Shown here one piece after another: positions 5,712-14,216 of a stretch of 32,724 bases of DNA; positions within the stretch are counted from its first letter, which is position 1, and every line of letters begins with the position of its first letter. The stretch covers positions 1 through 32,724 of the forward strand of contig CACETT010000013.1 in NCBI GenBank assembly GCA_902562525.1, in the 5' to 3' direction. A model generated the notes under the pieces. The model searched no databases, had not been told where the DNA came from, and saw only the letters and a list, made by a program, of their open reading frames with translations. Position numbers and translations under genes: made by a program. This DNA is from an uncultured Alphaproteobacteria bacterium (lineage in GTDB: Bacteria; Pseudomonadota; Alphaproteobacteria; UBA7887).

Positions 5712-7259
5712 TCACGGACGCATCGCAAATTGTGTTGGACCAGCTGTTCTAATTGGGGCTGAACTATTGGCAAAATCACATAACAATTTTCGGGTATCCC
5801 GGGGATCAACTATCTCCTCAATCCAATAGCTTTCTGCCGATCGGAATGGAGATCGCAGTTTATTCAGCCTGTCTTCTATCTCAGCTAATTTTGCTTCGGG
5901 ATCATCAGCAGCATCTATATCTGCGCGATAAGCTGCCTCAATACCACCTTCCAGCGGGAGCGAACCCCAACGCCCGGAGGGCCACGCATAACGGTTACAA
6001 AATCTGCCACCATTTTTATGGGCAGCGCCAGCAACGCCAAAGCAGTTACGAACAATAATAGTGCACCAAGGAACAGTTGTTTGCCACATTGCAGTCATGG
6101 CACGAACGCCCTCCTTGATTGTTCCATTTTGTTCTCCCTTGAGCCCGATTTCAAAGCCTGGACAATCTACTAAGTATGCCACTGGAAGATGAAATGTTTC
6201 CGCAAGATCTAGAAACTTGGTCACCTTCTTACAAGTATCGGCGGTCCAACACCCCCCATAAGAATAAGGATCACTAGCCATAATAGCCACAGGCCAACCG
6301 TCCAAACGCGCAAAACCTGTGATGACTGAACGTCCAAACTGACTCCCCATCTCAAAAAACGATCCTCTATCAACTACGGCCTCTATGATGGGTCGCATCT
6401 TATAGATCTTACGGGGGTTTCGTGGAATTGCCTCCAACAACCAGTCAATTTTTCGGTCTGGATCGTCGTCCGTCTCATGGCGGCTGGCAAGTTCATAAAC
6501 AGAATTCGGCAGGTACGAAAGAAAAGTGCGCGCACATTCAAATGCCTCCTCCTCCGTATCCACTGCATGGTCAACCGCCCCTGACTTTAGCTGTATTTTG
6601 TATCCGCCTAGTTCATTCTTTGTAAGATCTTGGCCAATCCTCTTGACTAAAGGCGGACCCGCAACAAATAAAGCAGACCTTTCCTTTATCATTACGGAAT
6701 AGTGAGCTGCGGCCAGGTAAGCCGCCCCAAGACCAGCTACCGAACCTAGGCCCAGGGCTACCCTAGGGATTGTCCCCATGTTCTCCACCAAAATCTGCCA
6801 TCCTTCAAGTTCGGGGACATTAGCACGGCCCGTAGTTTCAATAGTCTTGACAGATCCACCACCACCCGACCCTTCCACCATACGAATTAATGGCAACCGC
6901 AAAGCGTTAGCCATTTCCTCACAGCTTTGGTTTTTTTTCGGAATGGTGGCGTCGGCTGATCCCCCTCGCACGGTGAAGTCATCCCCTCCAATAACCACTG
7001 GGCGTCCATTTACCATTCCTTTCCCAAAAACAAAATTAGATGGGACTAATTTCGATAAATCGTTATTGGAGTCATATTTCGCCATCCCGGCAATTTTACC
7101 GCTTTCATGAAAAGTGCCGGCATCTGCCATTAGGGCAATTCGCTCACGAATAGTGTACCGCCCTCCATCTTGCTGACGTTTTACTTTCTCCCGACCACCC
7201 AGTTCCTCAGCGAATGCCTCTCTGCGGCGTAACTCATTAAGCTCTTCTTCCCAGGACAT
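5712..7259 (-). CDS. Acyl-CoA carboxylase, carboxyltransferase (beta) subunit
   Basis: 515 aa, full length for the PccB/MccB-type subunit. It moves CO2 from carboxybiotin to an acyl-CoA such as propionyl-CoA or methylcrotonyl-CoA. The N-terminal crotonase-like half has GGDDFTVRGGSADATIPKK, the Gly-rich loop EGSGGGGSVKT, and GSVAGLGAAYLAAAHYSVM. The C-terminal half has RSVITGFARLDGWPVAIMASDP, VDCPGFEIGLKGEQ, and CFGVAGAAHKNG, the second oxyanion loop. The start ATG at 7259 has GAGG nine bases upstream. No biotin carboxylase/BCCP subunit is in the window, so the partner must be elsewhere. The substrate cannot be assigned. A 217-bp gap separates it from the upstream PaiB-like gene. Confidence 0.88.
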   Translation of the reverse strand: MSWEEELNELRRREAFAEELGGREKVKRQQDGGRYTIRERIALMADAGTFHESGKIAGMAKYDSNNDLSKLVPSNFVFGKGMVNGRPVVIGGDDFTVRGGSADATIPKKNQSCEEMANALRLPLIRMVEGSGGGGSVKTIETTGRANVPELEGWQILVENMGTIPRVALGLGSVAGLGAAYLAAAHYSVMIKERSALFVAGPPLVKRIGQDLTKNELGGYKIQLKSGAVDHAVDTEEEAFECARTFLSYLPNSVYELASRHETDDDPDRKIDWLLEAIPRNPRKIYKMRPIIEAVVDRGSFFEMGSQFGRSVITGFARLDGWPVAIMASDPYSYGGCWTADTCKKVTKFLDLAETFHLPVAYLVDCPGFEIGLKGEQNGTIKEGVRAMTAMWQTTVPWCTIIVRNCFGVAGAAHKNGGRFCNRYAWPSGRWGSLPLEGGIEAAYRADIDAADDPEAKLAEIEDRLNKLRSPFRSAESYWIEEIVDPRDTRKLLCDFANSSAPIRTAGPTQFAMRP

Positions 7260-7476
7260 AAAATTCAGACCTCACTTATGGGCTAATTTACCAGAATTTA
7301 TTCGACCAGATTTTTTCACACGTCCGCTAATAGTACCGCATACTGCGAATTTATTCTGTTAAAACAATAAAATATATTCTCATTGCCAACGCTATATGCG
7401 TGAAAAATTTGAATCAAGGCTTACAGCCACACCTAATTCTTTTCCCGCACTAAACACAAGCAGACGATCCCCCACT
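7260..7476. other. Intergenic gap with AT-rich inverted repeat
   Basis: 217 bp without a gene. Near 7353-7375 there is a TTTATT...AATAAA inverted repeat in an AT-rich stretch, about 95 bp before the carboxylase start. It is a plausible promoter or operator zone for that gene on the minus strand, but I see no well-spaced -35/-10 pair. Confidence 0.3.
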
Positions 7477-8133
7477 TTAAGCAACACCATCCGGGTCATT
7501 GCGTGTTCTATGGCCATAGAACGCCTCCATATCTTCGGCCACTTTGTGAGCGTCAGCGTCTGACGACCCGCGCAAGTTATCCATTACTTGGCGTCGATCC
7601 GTTTCCGGACGATTTTGGCTAAGTTTAGCTTTCGAGTGCAACCGTACGATAGAAATATCAAAAGCTACAATATGGGGAATCATTTCTTCAACCAGCTTTT
7701 TGTAGTCCGCTGTATCCGGCCATGCGTTCCCTGGATCTGGGTCCTCAAACTCAACCATCCCCCGGAGTAAATCCTTTATGCAACTAGTCTCCTCTATAAG
7801 ACTTGGAGTACCATAGGCATGAACCGCACTATAATTCCAAGTTGGAACAGCGGGTCTCGATAGGTACCAGTTGGGCGAAATATACGCATGATTGGATAAA
7901 AAAATAGCTAAGACCTCCCCTCCATCTGCCAATTGCTCCCACTGCGGATTCTCTCTAGCCATATGCCCACGAAGTGAACCGTACTGACCTCCCTGGCTAG
8001 TCCACAACAAAGGTAGATGACTTGCCATAACATCTGTTTGTGTTCCGGAGACCAACGTCGCAAAATTGTATTTTCTCATTATTCGCTGGGCCGCTGGGCC
8101 ATCCTCCAATGCAAAGTGTGACGGCGTATACAT
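7477..8133 (-). CDS. PaiB-like FMN-binding split-barrel protein
   Basis: 218 aa, a typical length for FMN_bind_2 (PF04299), annotated after Bacillus PaiB as a negative transcriptional regulator. Recognisable are MYTPSHFALEDG at the N-terminus, ASHLPLLW, the GHMARENPQW segment, FLSNHAYISPNWYL and VPTWNYSAVHAYG. The fold is a split barrel close to pyridoxamine-phosphate oxidases. Many members are flavin or haem binding enzymes rather than true regulators, and no DNA-binding helix-turn-helix is visible here. The start has GAGGAG upstream. It is followed after about 210 bp by the carboxylase and preceded by the TRAP binding protein. Confidence 0.88.
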   Translation of the reverse strand: MYTPSHFALEDGPAAQRIMRKYNFATLVSGTQTDVMASHLPLLWTSQGGQYGSLRGHMARENPQWEQLADGGEVLAIFLSNHAYISPNWYLSRPAVPTWNYSAVHAYGTPSLIEETSCIKDLLRGMVEFEDPDPGNAWPDTADYKKLVEEMIPHIVAFDISIVRLHSKAKLSQNRPETDRRQVMDNLRGSSDADAHKVAEDMEAFYGHRTRNDPDGVA

Positions 8134-8211
8134 CGTGCGTCTTCTCCTCAGCCCATTGGTAAAGGTAATCTCCAGGAGCCTGGAAACAGGCTCACTTTTT
8201 CCATAGCCACA

Positions 8212-9267
8212 TTACCGTTTGCCAATTGGAAATCGAAACTTGGACCAATTTTCCATATCTTTTTGAAAAAGCCTCCTATGTTGTAAAACTCTACTAAACC
8301 AAGGATCTTGTGCCGCTTCGACATCAGCCCAAAGATTTGCGGCCGTGTCAGCAGCCTCTATAAATTCTGGGTCCAGAACAATTAGCTCATTGCCATAGGC
8401 TTCCATTTCCTCCAGCGCTCCGATATCTCGGTATGCCCAACGCGCCCAGCTTTCCAATGTCATTATTTTGCCCGCTGCCCGCAACATCTCGCGGTCATGC
8501 TCACTTATGCGTTCCCAAGCCTCAAGATTAAAAAGGCACTCCCAAGTTGCAGATGGCTGATGGACTCCGGGCATGATCACGTATTTAGCAATTTTGTGAA
8601 ATCCTGATGGCAAATTTATAGCAGGCGAACCCCACTCCATTGCGTCTATTACACCCCTCTCAAGAGCAGGATATACCTCAGCACCCGGAATGATTACAGT
8701 GGAAGCACCCAGTGAACCCGCGATTTCTGCCCAAGCTCCAGCCGTTCGAAGCTTAAGGCCTTTTAAATCCTCGATAGTTTCTACGCGCCTCGTTGAGTGC
8801 ATGAAAAGTTCTGTTGGGCCTATTCCACATGGAATAGATGCCACGTTAAACTTCTCCTTTCGATATTCAAACCAGAGTTCTGCCCCGCCTGCTTCAAATA
8901 ACCAGATGATCATCTCTTCAGGATTTAGGCCGCCGGCCATATTCCCAAAGAGGACCGTGGTCTTGTCGATGCCCCAATCGTAGCCCATCCACGTGTGGCC
9001 CGCCTGAACAATATTAGCTTTCGCAGTCTGGGAGACTTTTAGTGGGCTTCCTAGCGTGCCGCCCGGGAAGACATTGATTTGTATGCGCCCATCGGTAAGC
9101 GTGCCCACCCACTTTGCATAACCCCTTGCCTCCTCTTCTAGAATTGGACCACCACCCCAAGCTGTCGCCATATTCCACACTTCGTCTGCTCTTACCGCAG
9201 AGCCCACGGCGAGTGTCAAAATTATGGCCAAGACTTTTAGCAAGTTGGCTTTGGCGTTTCTAAACAT
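8212..9267 (-). CDS. TRAP transporter substrate-binding protein (DctP family), orphan
   Basis: 351 aa with a signal peptide (cleavage near VRA-DE) and a strong RBS (GGGAGGG). DctP-family features (PF03480) are WGGGPILEEEARGYAKWVGTLTDGRI, NVFPGGTLGSP, EDLKGLKLRTAGAWAEI with the conserved Arg that binds substrate carboxylate, and GVIDAMEWGSP. The protein is a periplasmic receptor feeding a small plus large membrane pair (DctQ/DctM). No such permease genes are in this window. The DAMEWGSP motif resembles receptors for 2-oxo acids or similar organic acids, but the ligand is an inference. It lies between an IsdG-type gene and the PaiB-like gene, all minus strand. Confidence 0.9.
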   Translation of the reverse strand: MFRNAKANLLKVLAIILTLAVGSAVRADEVWNMATAWGGGPILEEEARGYAKWVGTLTDGRIQINVFPGGTLGSPLKVSQTAKANIVQAGHTWMGYDWGIDKTTVLFGNMAGGLNPEEMIIWLFEAGGAELWFEYRKEKFNVASIPCGIGPTELFMHSTRRVETIEDLKGLKLRTAGAWAEIAGSLGASTVIIPGAEVYPALERGVIDAMEWGSPAINLPSGFHKIAKYVIMPGVHQPSATWECLFNLEAWERISEHDREMLRAAGKIMTLESWARWAYRDIGALEEMEAYGNELIVLDPEFIEAADTAANLWADVEAAQDPWFSRVLQHRRLFQKDMENWSKFRFPIGKR

Positions 9268-9310
9268 AAGACCCTCCCAGCATAAACTTTTAAATAGACA
9301 ACGAGTTTAG

Positions 9311-9331
9311 GCCACCTTTAAGTGCGGTGGC
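9311..9331 (-). promoter_or_regulatory. Hairpin between IsdG-like and TRAP genes
   Basis: Perfect 6-bp stem GCCACC/GGTGGC with a 9-nt loop, in the minus-strand leader of the TRAP gene about 45-65 bp before its start. No T-run follows on either strand, so it is more likely a leader structure than a terminator. No regulator can be named. Confidence 0.3.
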
Positions 9332-9423
9332 TATAGAATCTGACAAACCAGTTAAGCAGGGCAAGAATCCATCCCTATGGGATCTCGATGAAAACGGGCC
9401 TAGCTGGATACGAAACTAAAAGG

Positions 9424-9726
9424 TCAAAGAACTACCTCGAAACCCTCAAAAATAGGATGACCCATGTACAAGTCAGAATGCTTTCCAGCACCTTTGTGGG
9501 CAAGGCGAAACGCCTCCGACTTGGTCCAATCAATAAAATCTTCCTCTGAGTTCCAAGTGCTGTGCGAAGCGTATAAGGTATAAGCATCCGTGGTTTCACC
9601 CTTTACTAGATGAAACTCTTTAAACCCAGAAACAGAGCTCAATTGGGTATCTCTATTCCTCCAGACCTTCTCAAAATCCGCCTCTTTCCCTTTGACAATC
9701 TTAAATCGGTTCATTGCGATGAACAT
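9424..9726 (-). CDS. IsdG/HmoB-type haem-degrading monooxygenase
   Basis: 100 aa antibiotic-biosynthesis-monooxygenase fold (PF03992). It matches the IsdG group: MFIAMNRFKI at the start, GFKEFHLVKG in the middle, then YASHSTWNSEEDFIDWTKSEAF. The catalytic triad of staphylococcal IsdG (Asn7, Trp67, His77) is matched by Asn6, Trp67 and His77. Such enzymes open the haem ring in the cytosol and release iron. Start ATG at 9726 has only a weak purine tract. It is on the same strand as, and 60 bp downstream of, the amidase gene. No haem transporter is adjacent, so whether the role is iron supply or turnover is open. Confidence 0.8.
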   Translation of the reverse strand: MFIAMNRFKIVKGKEADFEKVWRNRDTQLSSVSGFKEFHLVKGETTDAYTLYASHSTWNSEEDFIDWTKSEAFRLAHKGAGKHSDLYMGHPIFEGFEVVL

Positions 9727-9786
9727 CAGTTATTATCCACTTTTAAATTAAATAGTTTTTCGCATCTTGAATTCTCGTTGCCCCCA

Positions 9787-11193
9787 TTAGATAGCGGGAT
9801 GCTCATTATGCCAATCAGTTTCACGTTGATACGCATGACCCGCTCTAACCAGCAAATCCTCTTCAAAATGACGGCCGACAAATTGAATTGCAATCGGCAT
9901 GCCACCCCTGGTAAAGCCCGACTGCATGGTAACAGTGGGACTTCCGGTAAAATCAAATGGGCTAGTAAATCGGGACATCCCCATAGCCCGCCACGCCTTT
10001 GGATCAAGCCTACCCTCTTTAACATTTTTTTCTGTTGGTGATGCCGTGCCTTGTGCGGGAACCACTAATACATCAATGTCATCGAAGACCGCCCTTACTT
10101 CGCCACAAAAACCATGCCGGGTCAGTAGAATGTTTTGATAATCAGTCGCCGAAAGCGATAGACCAAGGTCAATCAAACGGGCCAATGCGGGCCCATATTG
10201 CTCTTTGTTTTTAGGGTACGTTTGGCGGTGGGCCAAAGCAGTTTCTATCCCACAATGGGCAGGCCAATTATCCAGCACCGCATCAGTATTTGGAAACGTG
10301 ACCTTCCGAAGATTGGCCCCCATCGACCTGAGCACCGTTAGTGCCTCTTCGGTTGTTTTTCGCATTTCCTGATCGACACCCCGCCGATTGTATAGGGGGT
10401 CATATCCAAATTTTAATCCACGAATTCCACGCTCCAGTCCCGCCAGATAATTTGGGACAGGCGCGGTCGAAGCTGTAGGGTCATTTTTATCCGCCCCAGC
10501 AATAATATTGAGTACTGCGCCGGTGTCAGCAGCATTTCGACACATTGGGCCAATATGATCGAGGGAAGCCGCCAGTTCAAAAATACCGTATCGCGACACG
10601 CGGCCCCAGGTCGGCTTAAGACCCGTTAAGCCATTAGCAGCAGATGGGAACCGTATTGAGCCGCCTGTATCACTCCCGATAGAAGCAAAGCACAAACCAG
10701 CGGCAGTGGCAGCCCCAGAACCAGATGAGGAAACACCAGCCCAGTGTGCTGAGTTCCACGGATTTAACGGAGGAGAAACATCTGGATGGTGTTCGGAAAA
10801 AGCACCCTCAGTCATTTGCAGTTTCCCAAGAAGCACAGCTCCTGACTTGGCAAAGCGTTGAACTACAGTTGAATTATATCTGGGCTTAAAATTTGCATGA
10901 ATAGGCATGCCCGCCGCTGTTGGTATGCCGCGGGTAAAACAAAGATCCTTTACCGCTATTGGGACCCCGTGAAGCGGCCCCCTAATGCGACCACGAGATA
11001 TCTCTTGTTCTGCTTTTTTTGCTTGCTGTCTTGCTAACTCTTCAGTGACAGTCGCATAGGCTTTTATCTTTCTATCTTTTGCCCGAATACGTTTAAGCAT
11101 GTGCTCGGTCAAATCGACAGGGGAGAACTCCTTGGCGTGAAGCCTCTGTGCAACATCTAATAAACTAGCAAAATGAATGTTTCTCGGAGCCAT
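9787..11193 (-). CDS. Amidase-signature (AS) family hydrolase
   Basis: 468 aa, normal for the family. The Ser-cisSer-Lys triad is complete: Lys82 in PIAVKDL, cis-Ser155 in GVSSSGSGAATAAGL and nucleophile Ser179 in GSDTGGSIRFPS. The 24-residue distance between the two serines is the family standard. It continues with GLKPTWGRVSRYG and ends in SPFDFTGSPTVTMQSGF plus PIAIQFVGRHFEEDLL. It hydrolyses amides to acids and ammonia. The substrate is unknown. It is unlikely to be GatA because no gatB or gatC is near and the C-terminal part is of the general amidase type. ATG 11193 has GAGG ten bases upstream. Confidence 0.9.
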   Translation of the reverse strand: MAPRNIHFASLLDVAQRLHAKEFSPVDLTEHMLKRIRAKDRKIKAYATVTEELARQQAKKAEQEISRGRIRGPLHGVPIAVKDLCFTRGIPTAAGMPIHANFKPRYNSTVVQRFAKSGAVLLGKLQMTEGAFSEHHPDVSPPLNPWNSAHWAGVSSSGSGAATAAGLCFASIGSDTGGSIRFPSAANGLTGLKPTWGRVSRYGIFELAASLDHIGPMCRNAADTGAVLNIIAGADKNDPTASTAPVPNYLAGLERGIRGLKFGYDPLYNRRGVDQEMRKTTEEALTVLRSMGANLRKVTFPNTDAVLDNWPAHCGIETALAHRQTYPKNKEQYGPALARLIDLGLSLSATDYQNILLTRHGFCGEVRAVFDDIDVLVVPAQGTASPTEKNVKEGRLDPKAWRAMGMSRFTSPFDFTGSPTVTMQSGFTRGGMPIAIQFVGRHFEEDLLVRAGHAYQRETDWHNEHPAI

Positions 11194-11289
11194 ATATCTC
11201 TCACCTCAGCTTTATTTCCAGCTTATAAAAAGTCTTCTAGAAGACTTTGCCAACTGCGAAAAGATACGCGATGCAGGTGGGCATTTAGC

Positions 11290-11691
11290 TTATTCACTAC
11301 CCGCATATTTCCAGTAAGTGTCTTTAAGCATAATCATCCCATCACCGCGCAAAGTCCAGAGATCGCAGCCAAACCAATCCAGGAAATTCCCATTTCGTTC
11401 GTGCCCAATAACTCTCCATTCAGAACATCCCCTGTTACCCGCCACCCAATGGCTATGAATCTCCCATGCCATATCCGGAATCGACGTAAAGCGCTGGGAA
11501 AGCATTGATCGAATATCCTTTTTCCCGACCAACCGATCTCCTTCAGGGGGGGTCCCACGTGAAATTCGCCAAACACCCTCATCCGCGAACCGCTCCAATA
11601 TTGCTTCTATATTGTGATCATTGAACGAATCACAGACTTCTGTAATGATCTGCAGGTTCCGTCTTTCAGAATCTGTCATACTGAGATCCAT
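11290..11691 (-). CDS. SnoaL-like / NTF2-fold protein
   Basis: 133 aa with the alpha+beta barrel pattern of SnoaL-type proteins: EVCDSFNDHNIEAILERFADEGVWRISRG, LVGKKDIRSMLSQRF, then strands SHWVAGNRGCSEWRVIG and DLWTLRGDGMI. Family members are isomerases, hydrolases or binding proteins, and nothing here fixes the activity. The first ATG (11691) has a poor RBS. A second ATG four codons later (11679) has GGATCT upstream and may be the real start. It is the first gene of the minus-strand run and lies 96 bp before the amidase. Confidence 0.7.
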   Translation of the reverse strand: MDLSMTDSERRNLQIITEVCDSFNDHNIEAILERFADEGVWRISRGTPPEGDRLVGKKDIRSMLSQRFTSIPDMAWEIHSHWVAGNRGCSEWRVIGHERNGNFLDWFGCDLWTLRGDGMIMLKDTYWKYAGSE

Positions 11692-11843
11692 TTTTGTGGA
11701 GGAAACTGAACTAAACTACAAAATGAAGAGTGTGGCAACGATATATAGATATCTACTCCAATGTCTTCGTTATACAAGCGTATCTTTCTATAATAGCGAA
11801 TTCGACAAAGTTTTATGAAATTTGTGCATTCTGGAGCTTAAAC

Positions 11844-13025
11844 ATGTTCAATTTCTTTCCCCTAAAAGCGTTAGGCAAATCCATCATATTTGTAATGCCG
11901 ATCGTTTATCTTACCTTCCCGGTAGCGGCCGATCTAATGATCGTGGGCGGCGATAACAAAGTAAGATTTGATGGTCCCGACATCCTATTTGAAGCGCCGG
12001 GAAACGATATGATTTCTATAGTGGATATTGGCGACGATCCCGCTAATCCAAAAATCATAGCTAATCTTCGTATTAGCAACTCAGTATTTGGCCCGCCGAC
12101 CAATTTGGTGATTACCCCAGACGAGTCATTAGCTTTAGTTACAAAAGCCATGGAGTGGACTGAAGGCGAAGACGGCTGGAAGCCAAGCCCTGATAATCGT
12201 ATTCACGTCATTGACCTTACAACGAAACCACCAATGCTTATTGATACAGTGAAGGTGGACTTTCAACCATCCGGCATGGCTATAAATAGGTCAGGCGACC
12301 TCGCATTAGTCGCTCACCGCAAAAGCGGCACCATTGGTGTCCTTGAAATCAAAGGCAGCTCCGTGACCATGATCCAATCGGTGGATATAGGTGAGGAGGT
12401 TGCCTCAGTTGCCATCACACCTGATGGTAGCATGGCACTTGTGACTAAATTTAGTAGCCACAAAATTTCAGTACTCCGTATTAATGGAAGTCAAGTCACC
12501 TACGATGCCTCTCTGGATATGCCAGTCGGGTTAAAGCCTTACAATGTGCAAATTACCCCAGATGGCACTCTAGGCCTCACGGCAGACCACGGGCCTGGGT
12601 CGGACGGCCATATCGATACTGTAAGCGTAATTGATCTTACTGCATCTCCTCCCCGCGTCATTGACCGGATAATGGTTGGAGATGCCCCTGAGGGACTAGC
12701 TATAAGTCCGAACGGTGATATTGCAGTGGCCATTTTGCTCAAAGGAAGCGGGGGCATAGCGAGCGACAGTTGGGCTTACAACAGAAATGGAAGTGTCGTC
12801 GTACTTGAGATTGAGGGAAAAAATGTCCGCCGTATCGCTGAGGTAGATGTTAGGGGTCTGCCCGAAGGCGCAGTGTTTAATCCTAGTGGAGAGTATCTCT
12901 ATGTTGGAAACTTTGTGGACAGAGATATTTCAGTTCTGAAAGTTGACGGCACTTCGGTGACTAATACTGGAACGATCCTTAAATTACCGGCTAACCCCGC
13001 CTCAATGAGGGGTCGCAATCCATAG
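11844..13025 (+). CDS. Secreted YVTN/lactonase-type beta-propeller protein
   Basis: 393 aa from ATG 11844, chosen over the track start (11730) because GGAG lies 8 nt upstream and a signal peptide then starts at residue 1 (cleavage near PVA-AD). The mature protein has repeated propeller blades of about 45-50 residues with the signature xITPDGxxALVTK, for example ITPDESLALVTKAM, ITPDGSMALVTK, ITPDGTLGLTAD, ISPNGDIAVAI and FNPSGEYLYVGN. At least six blades can be counted. Such proteins are periplasmic or surface binding or enzyme scaffolds. A lactonase activity is possible but unsupported. No partner gene is obvious, and a dehydrogenase relic and an SMP-30 gene follow. Confidence 0.8.
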   Translation: MFNFFPLKALGKSIIFVMPIVYLTFPVAADLMIVGGDNKVRFDGPDILFEAPGNDMISIVDIGDDPANPKIIANLRISNSVFGPPTNLVITPDESLALVTKAMEWTEGEDGWKPSPDNRIHVIDLTTKPPMLIDTVKVDFQPSGMAINRSGDLALVAHRKSGTIGVLEIKGSSVTMIQSVDIGEEVASVAITPDGSMALVTKFSSHKISVLRINGSQVTYDASLDMPVGLKPYNVQITPDGTLGLTADHGPGSDGHIDTVSVIDLTASPPRVIDRIMVGDAPEGLAISPNGDIAVAILLKGSGGIASDSWAYNRNGSVVVLEIEGKNVRRIAEVDVRGLPEGAVFNPSGEYLYVGNFVDRDISVLKVDGTSVTNTGTILKLPANPASMRGRNP

Positions 13026-13092
13026 CCCAAAGCCTAGGTTTCTGCTACAAGTAGTGTGGGCGCGCAGAGAGTTGAGGGAAACGGATTCCGAT

Positions 13093-13215
13093 ATGAACAA
13101 AAATATTGAGGTTGCTCTTATTGGAGATGGCCTAATGGGCCACGGGTTAGCTTTGGTCCATGCCATGGGTGGTCACAAAGTAAAAATGCAGGATATTAGC
13201 AATGACCCGCTATAA
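13093..13215 (+). pseudogene. 3-hydroxyacyl-CoA dehydrogenase N-terminal remnant
   Basis: A 40-codon ORF too short for the ORF track, ATG at 13093 with GAGGG about 12 nt upstream. It starts with IEVALIGDGLMGHGLALVHA, the NAD-binding Rossmann turn of 3-hydroxyacyl-CoA dehydrogenases. The second Gly of the usual GxGxMG is present as GDGLMG. It continues through KMQDIS, the acidic end of beta-2, then stops at TAA 13213-13215. The other 240 or more residues are missing. Its end overlaps the start of the SMP-30 gene by 14 bp in another frame, which suggests a deletion that joined the two genes. Translation could still couple to the next gene. Confidence 0.7.
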
Positions 13216-14080
13216 AGACCTGGATTTCGAGGTTTTCTTTCCGGTGCGTAACGAACTTGGAGAAGGACCAATCTATGACGGAACAACTGCCGAACTTATC
13301 TGGTTTGATATTGTCGGTCAGGTAATGTTTATTGGAAATACAAACCAGGGCACACTTAGATCTTATGGATTTGGCGAACCCGTTTCGGCTGCTTTTCTTA
13401 CTAACTCGGATATTTTGTTGGTTGCTGCAGCAAGCGGTGTCATTGCTTTTGACAGGAGGACGGGACGGAGGAGAACCAATTTCTCCCTTGAAGCCGATAA
13501 TAGTATGACACGTGCTAATGACAGCCGCACCGCTCCAAATAATGCCATCTGGCTGGGTACGATGGGACTCGGTCAGGAAAGCGGAGCGGGGTCTATTTAC
13601 CATCTACGAAACGGGGTCTGCACCCGCTTATTTGAGAAAATCACTGTCCCCAATGCGATCTGTTTCTCGCCAGATGGGGAAACAGCTTATTTTTGTGATA
13701 CACCGAAGCGGTTGATTATGAAAACGCGGATTGATCCCGAGACAAGCCTTCCAGTAGGGAAACCATCCGCCTTTATTGATCTCACATCGGAAAAATTGAA
13801 TCCGGACGGTGCTGTCATAGACAGCGAAGGGTCCCTTTGGAACGCCCAGTGGGGAGCAGGCCGTGTTGCTTGCTATGATAGTGGAGGGCGTTTTATTCGG
13901 GCCGTAGAACTACCGGCGACGCAAATAACGTGCCCTGCTTTTGGAGGGGACGACTTGAAATATTTGTATGTCACCTCTGCCTATCAAGGAATTTCTCGCT
14001 GGGAGCAACCTGAAGCCGGTGCGGTATTTGTTATAGAACTAGATGTGCCTGGCCTCGCTGAAAGACGGGTAGACCTATAA
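13202..14080 (+). CDS. SMP-30/gluconolactonase-family lactone hydrolase
   Basis: 292 aa six-bladed propeller. Metal and substrate residues of the family can be placed by motif: Glu21 (LGEGP), Asn106 (TRANDS), Asn151 (PNAICFSPDG) and Asp202 (NPDGAVID). These correspond to Glu18, Asn103, Asn154 and Asp204 of human SMP-30. LGTMG and the CPAFGGDDLKYLYVTSA block are also typical. The enzyme opens sugar 1,4- or 1,5-lactones with a divalent metal. The sugar is not fixed by sequence. Start ATG 13202 overlaps the 3' end of the dehydrogenase remnant. AGGA lies about 10 nt upstream, inside that remnant. It precedes an HpcH/HpaI aldolase on the same strand and faces a sugar-acid dehydratase homologue. 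Confidence 0.88.
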   Translation: MTRYKDLDFEVFFPVRNELGEGPIYDGTTAELIWFDIVGQVMFIGNTNQGTLRSYGFGEPVSAAFLTNSDILLVAAASGVIAFDRRTGRRRTNFSLEADNSMTRANDSRTAPNNAIWLGTMGLGQESGAGSIYHLRNGVCTRLFEKITVPNAICFSPDGETAYFCDTPKRLIMKTRIDPETSLPVGKPSAFIDLTSEKLNPDGAVIDSEGSLWNAQWGAGRVACYDSGGRFIRAVELPATQITCPAFGGDDLKYLYVTSAYQGISRWEQPEAGAVFVIELDVPGLAERRVDL

Positions 14081-14216
14081 CAAGATTAAAACATATGGTT
14101 AATGTATCCAATGGACATTACCCATAGCGTTATAGAAGTACTAGGTTCCTTCTCCAGGTATAGGCCTGTTCGTAGCAGGCGTGTTTGATGGTCACACAGC
14201 ATGGGAGAGAAAAGTA

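Noticed and set aside
9371-9383. ATCCC-TAT-GGGAT mini-hairpin between the IsdG-like and TRAP genes
   Set aside because: The five-base stem with a 3-nt loop and no T-run is too weak to call.
11730-11843. The longer start of the beta-propeller ORF
   Set aside because: The added 38 residues precede a clear signal peptide, and GGAG lies correctly before ATG 11844.
14181-14216. GTG 14181 as the aldolase start
   Set aside because: The ATG at 14217 has a better RBS and matches the family start, with active-site residues offset by only one from HpcH.
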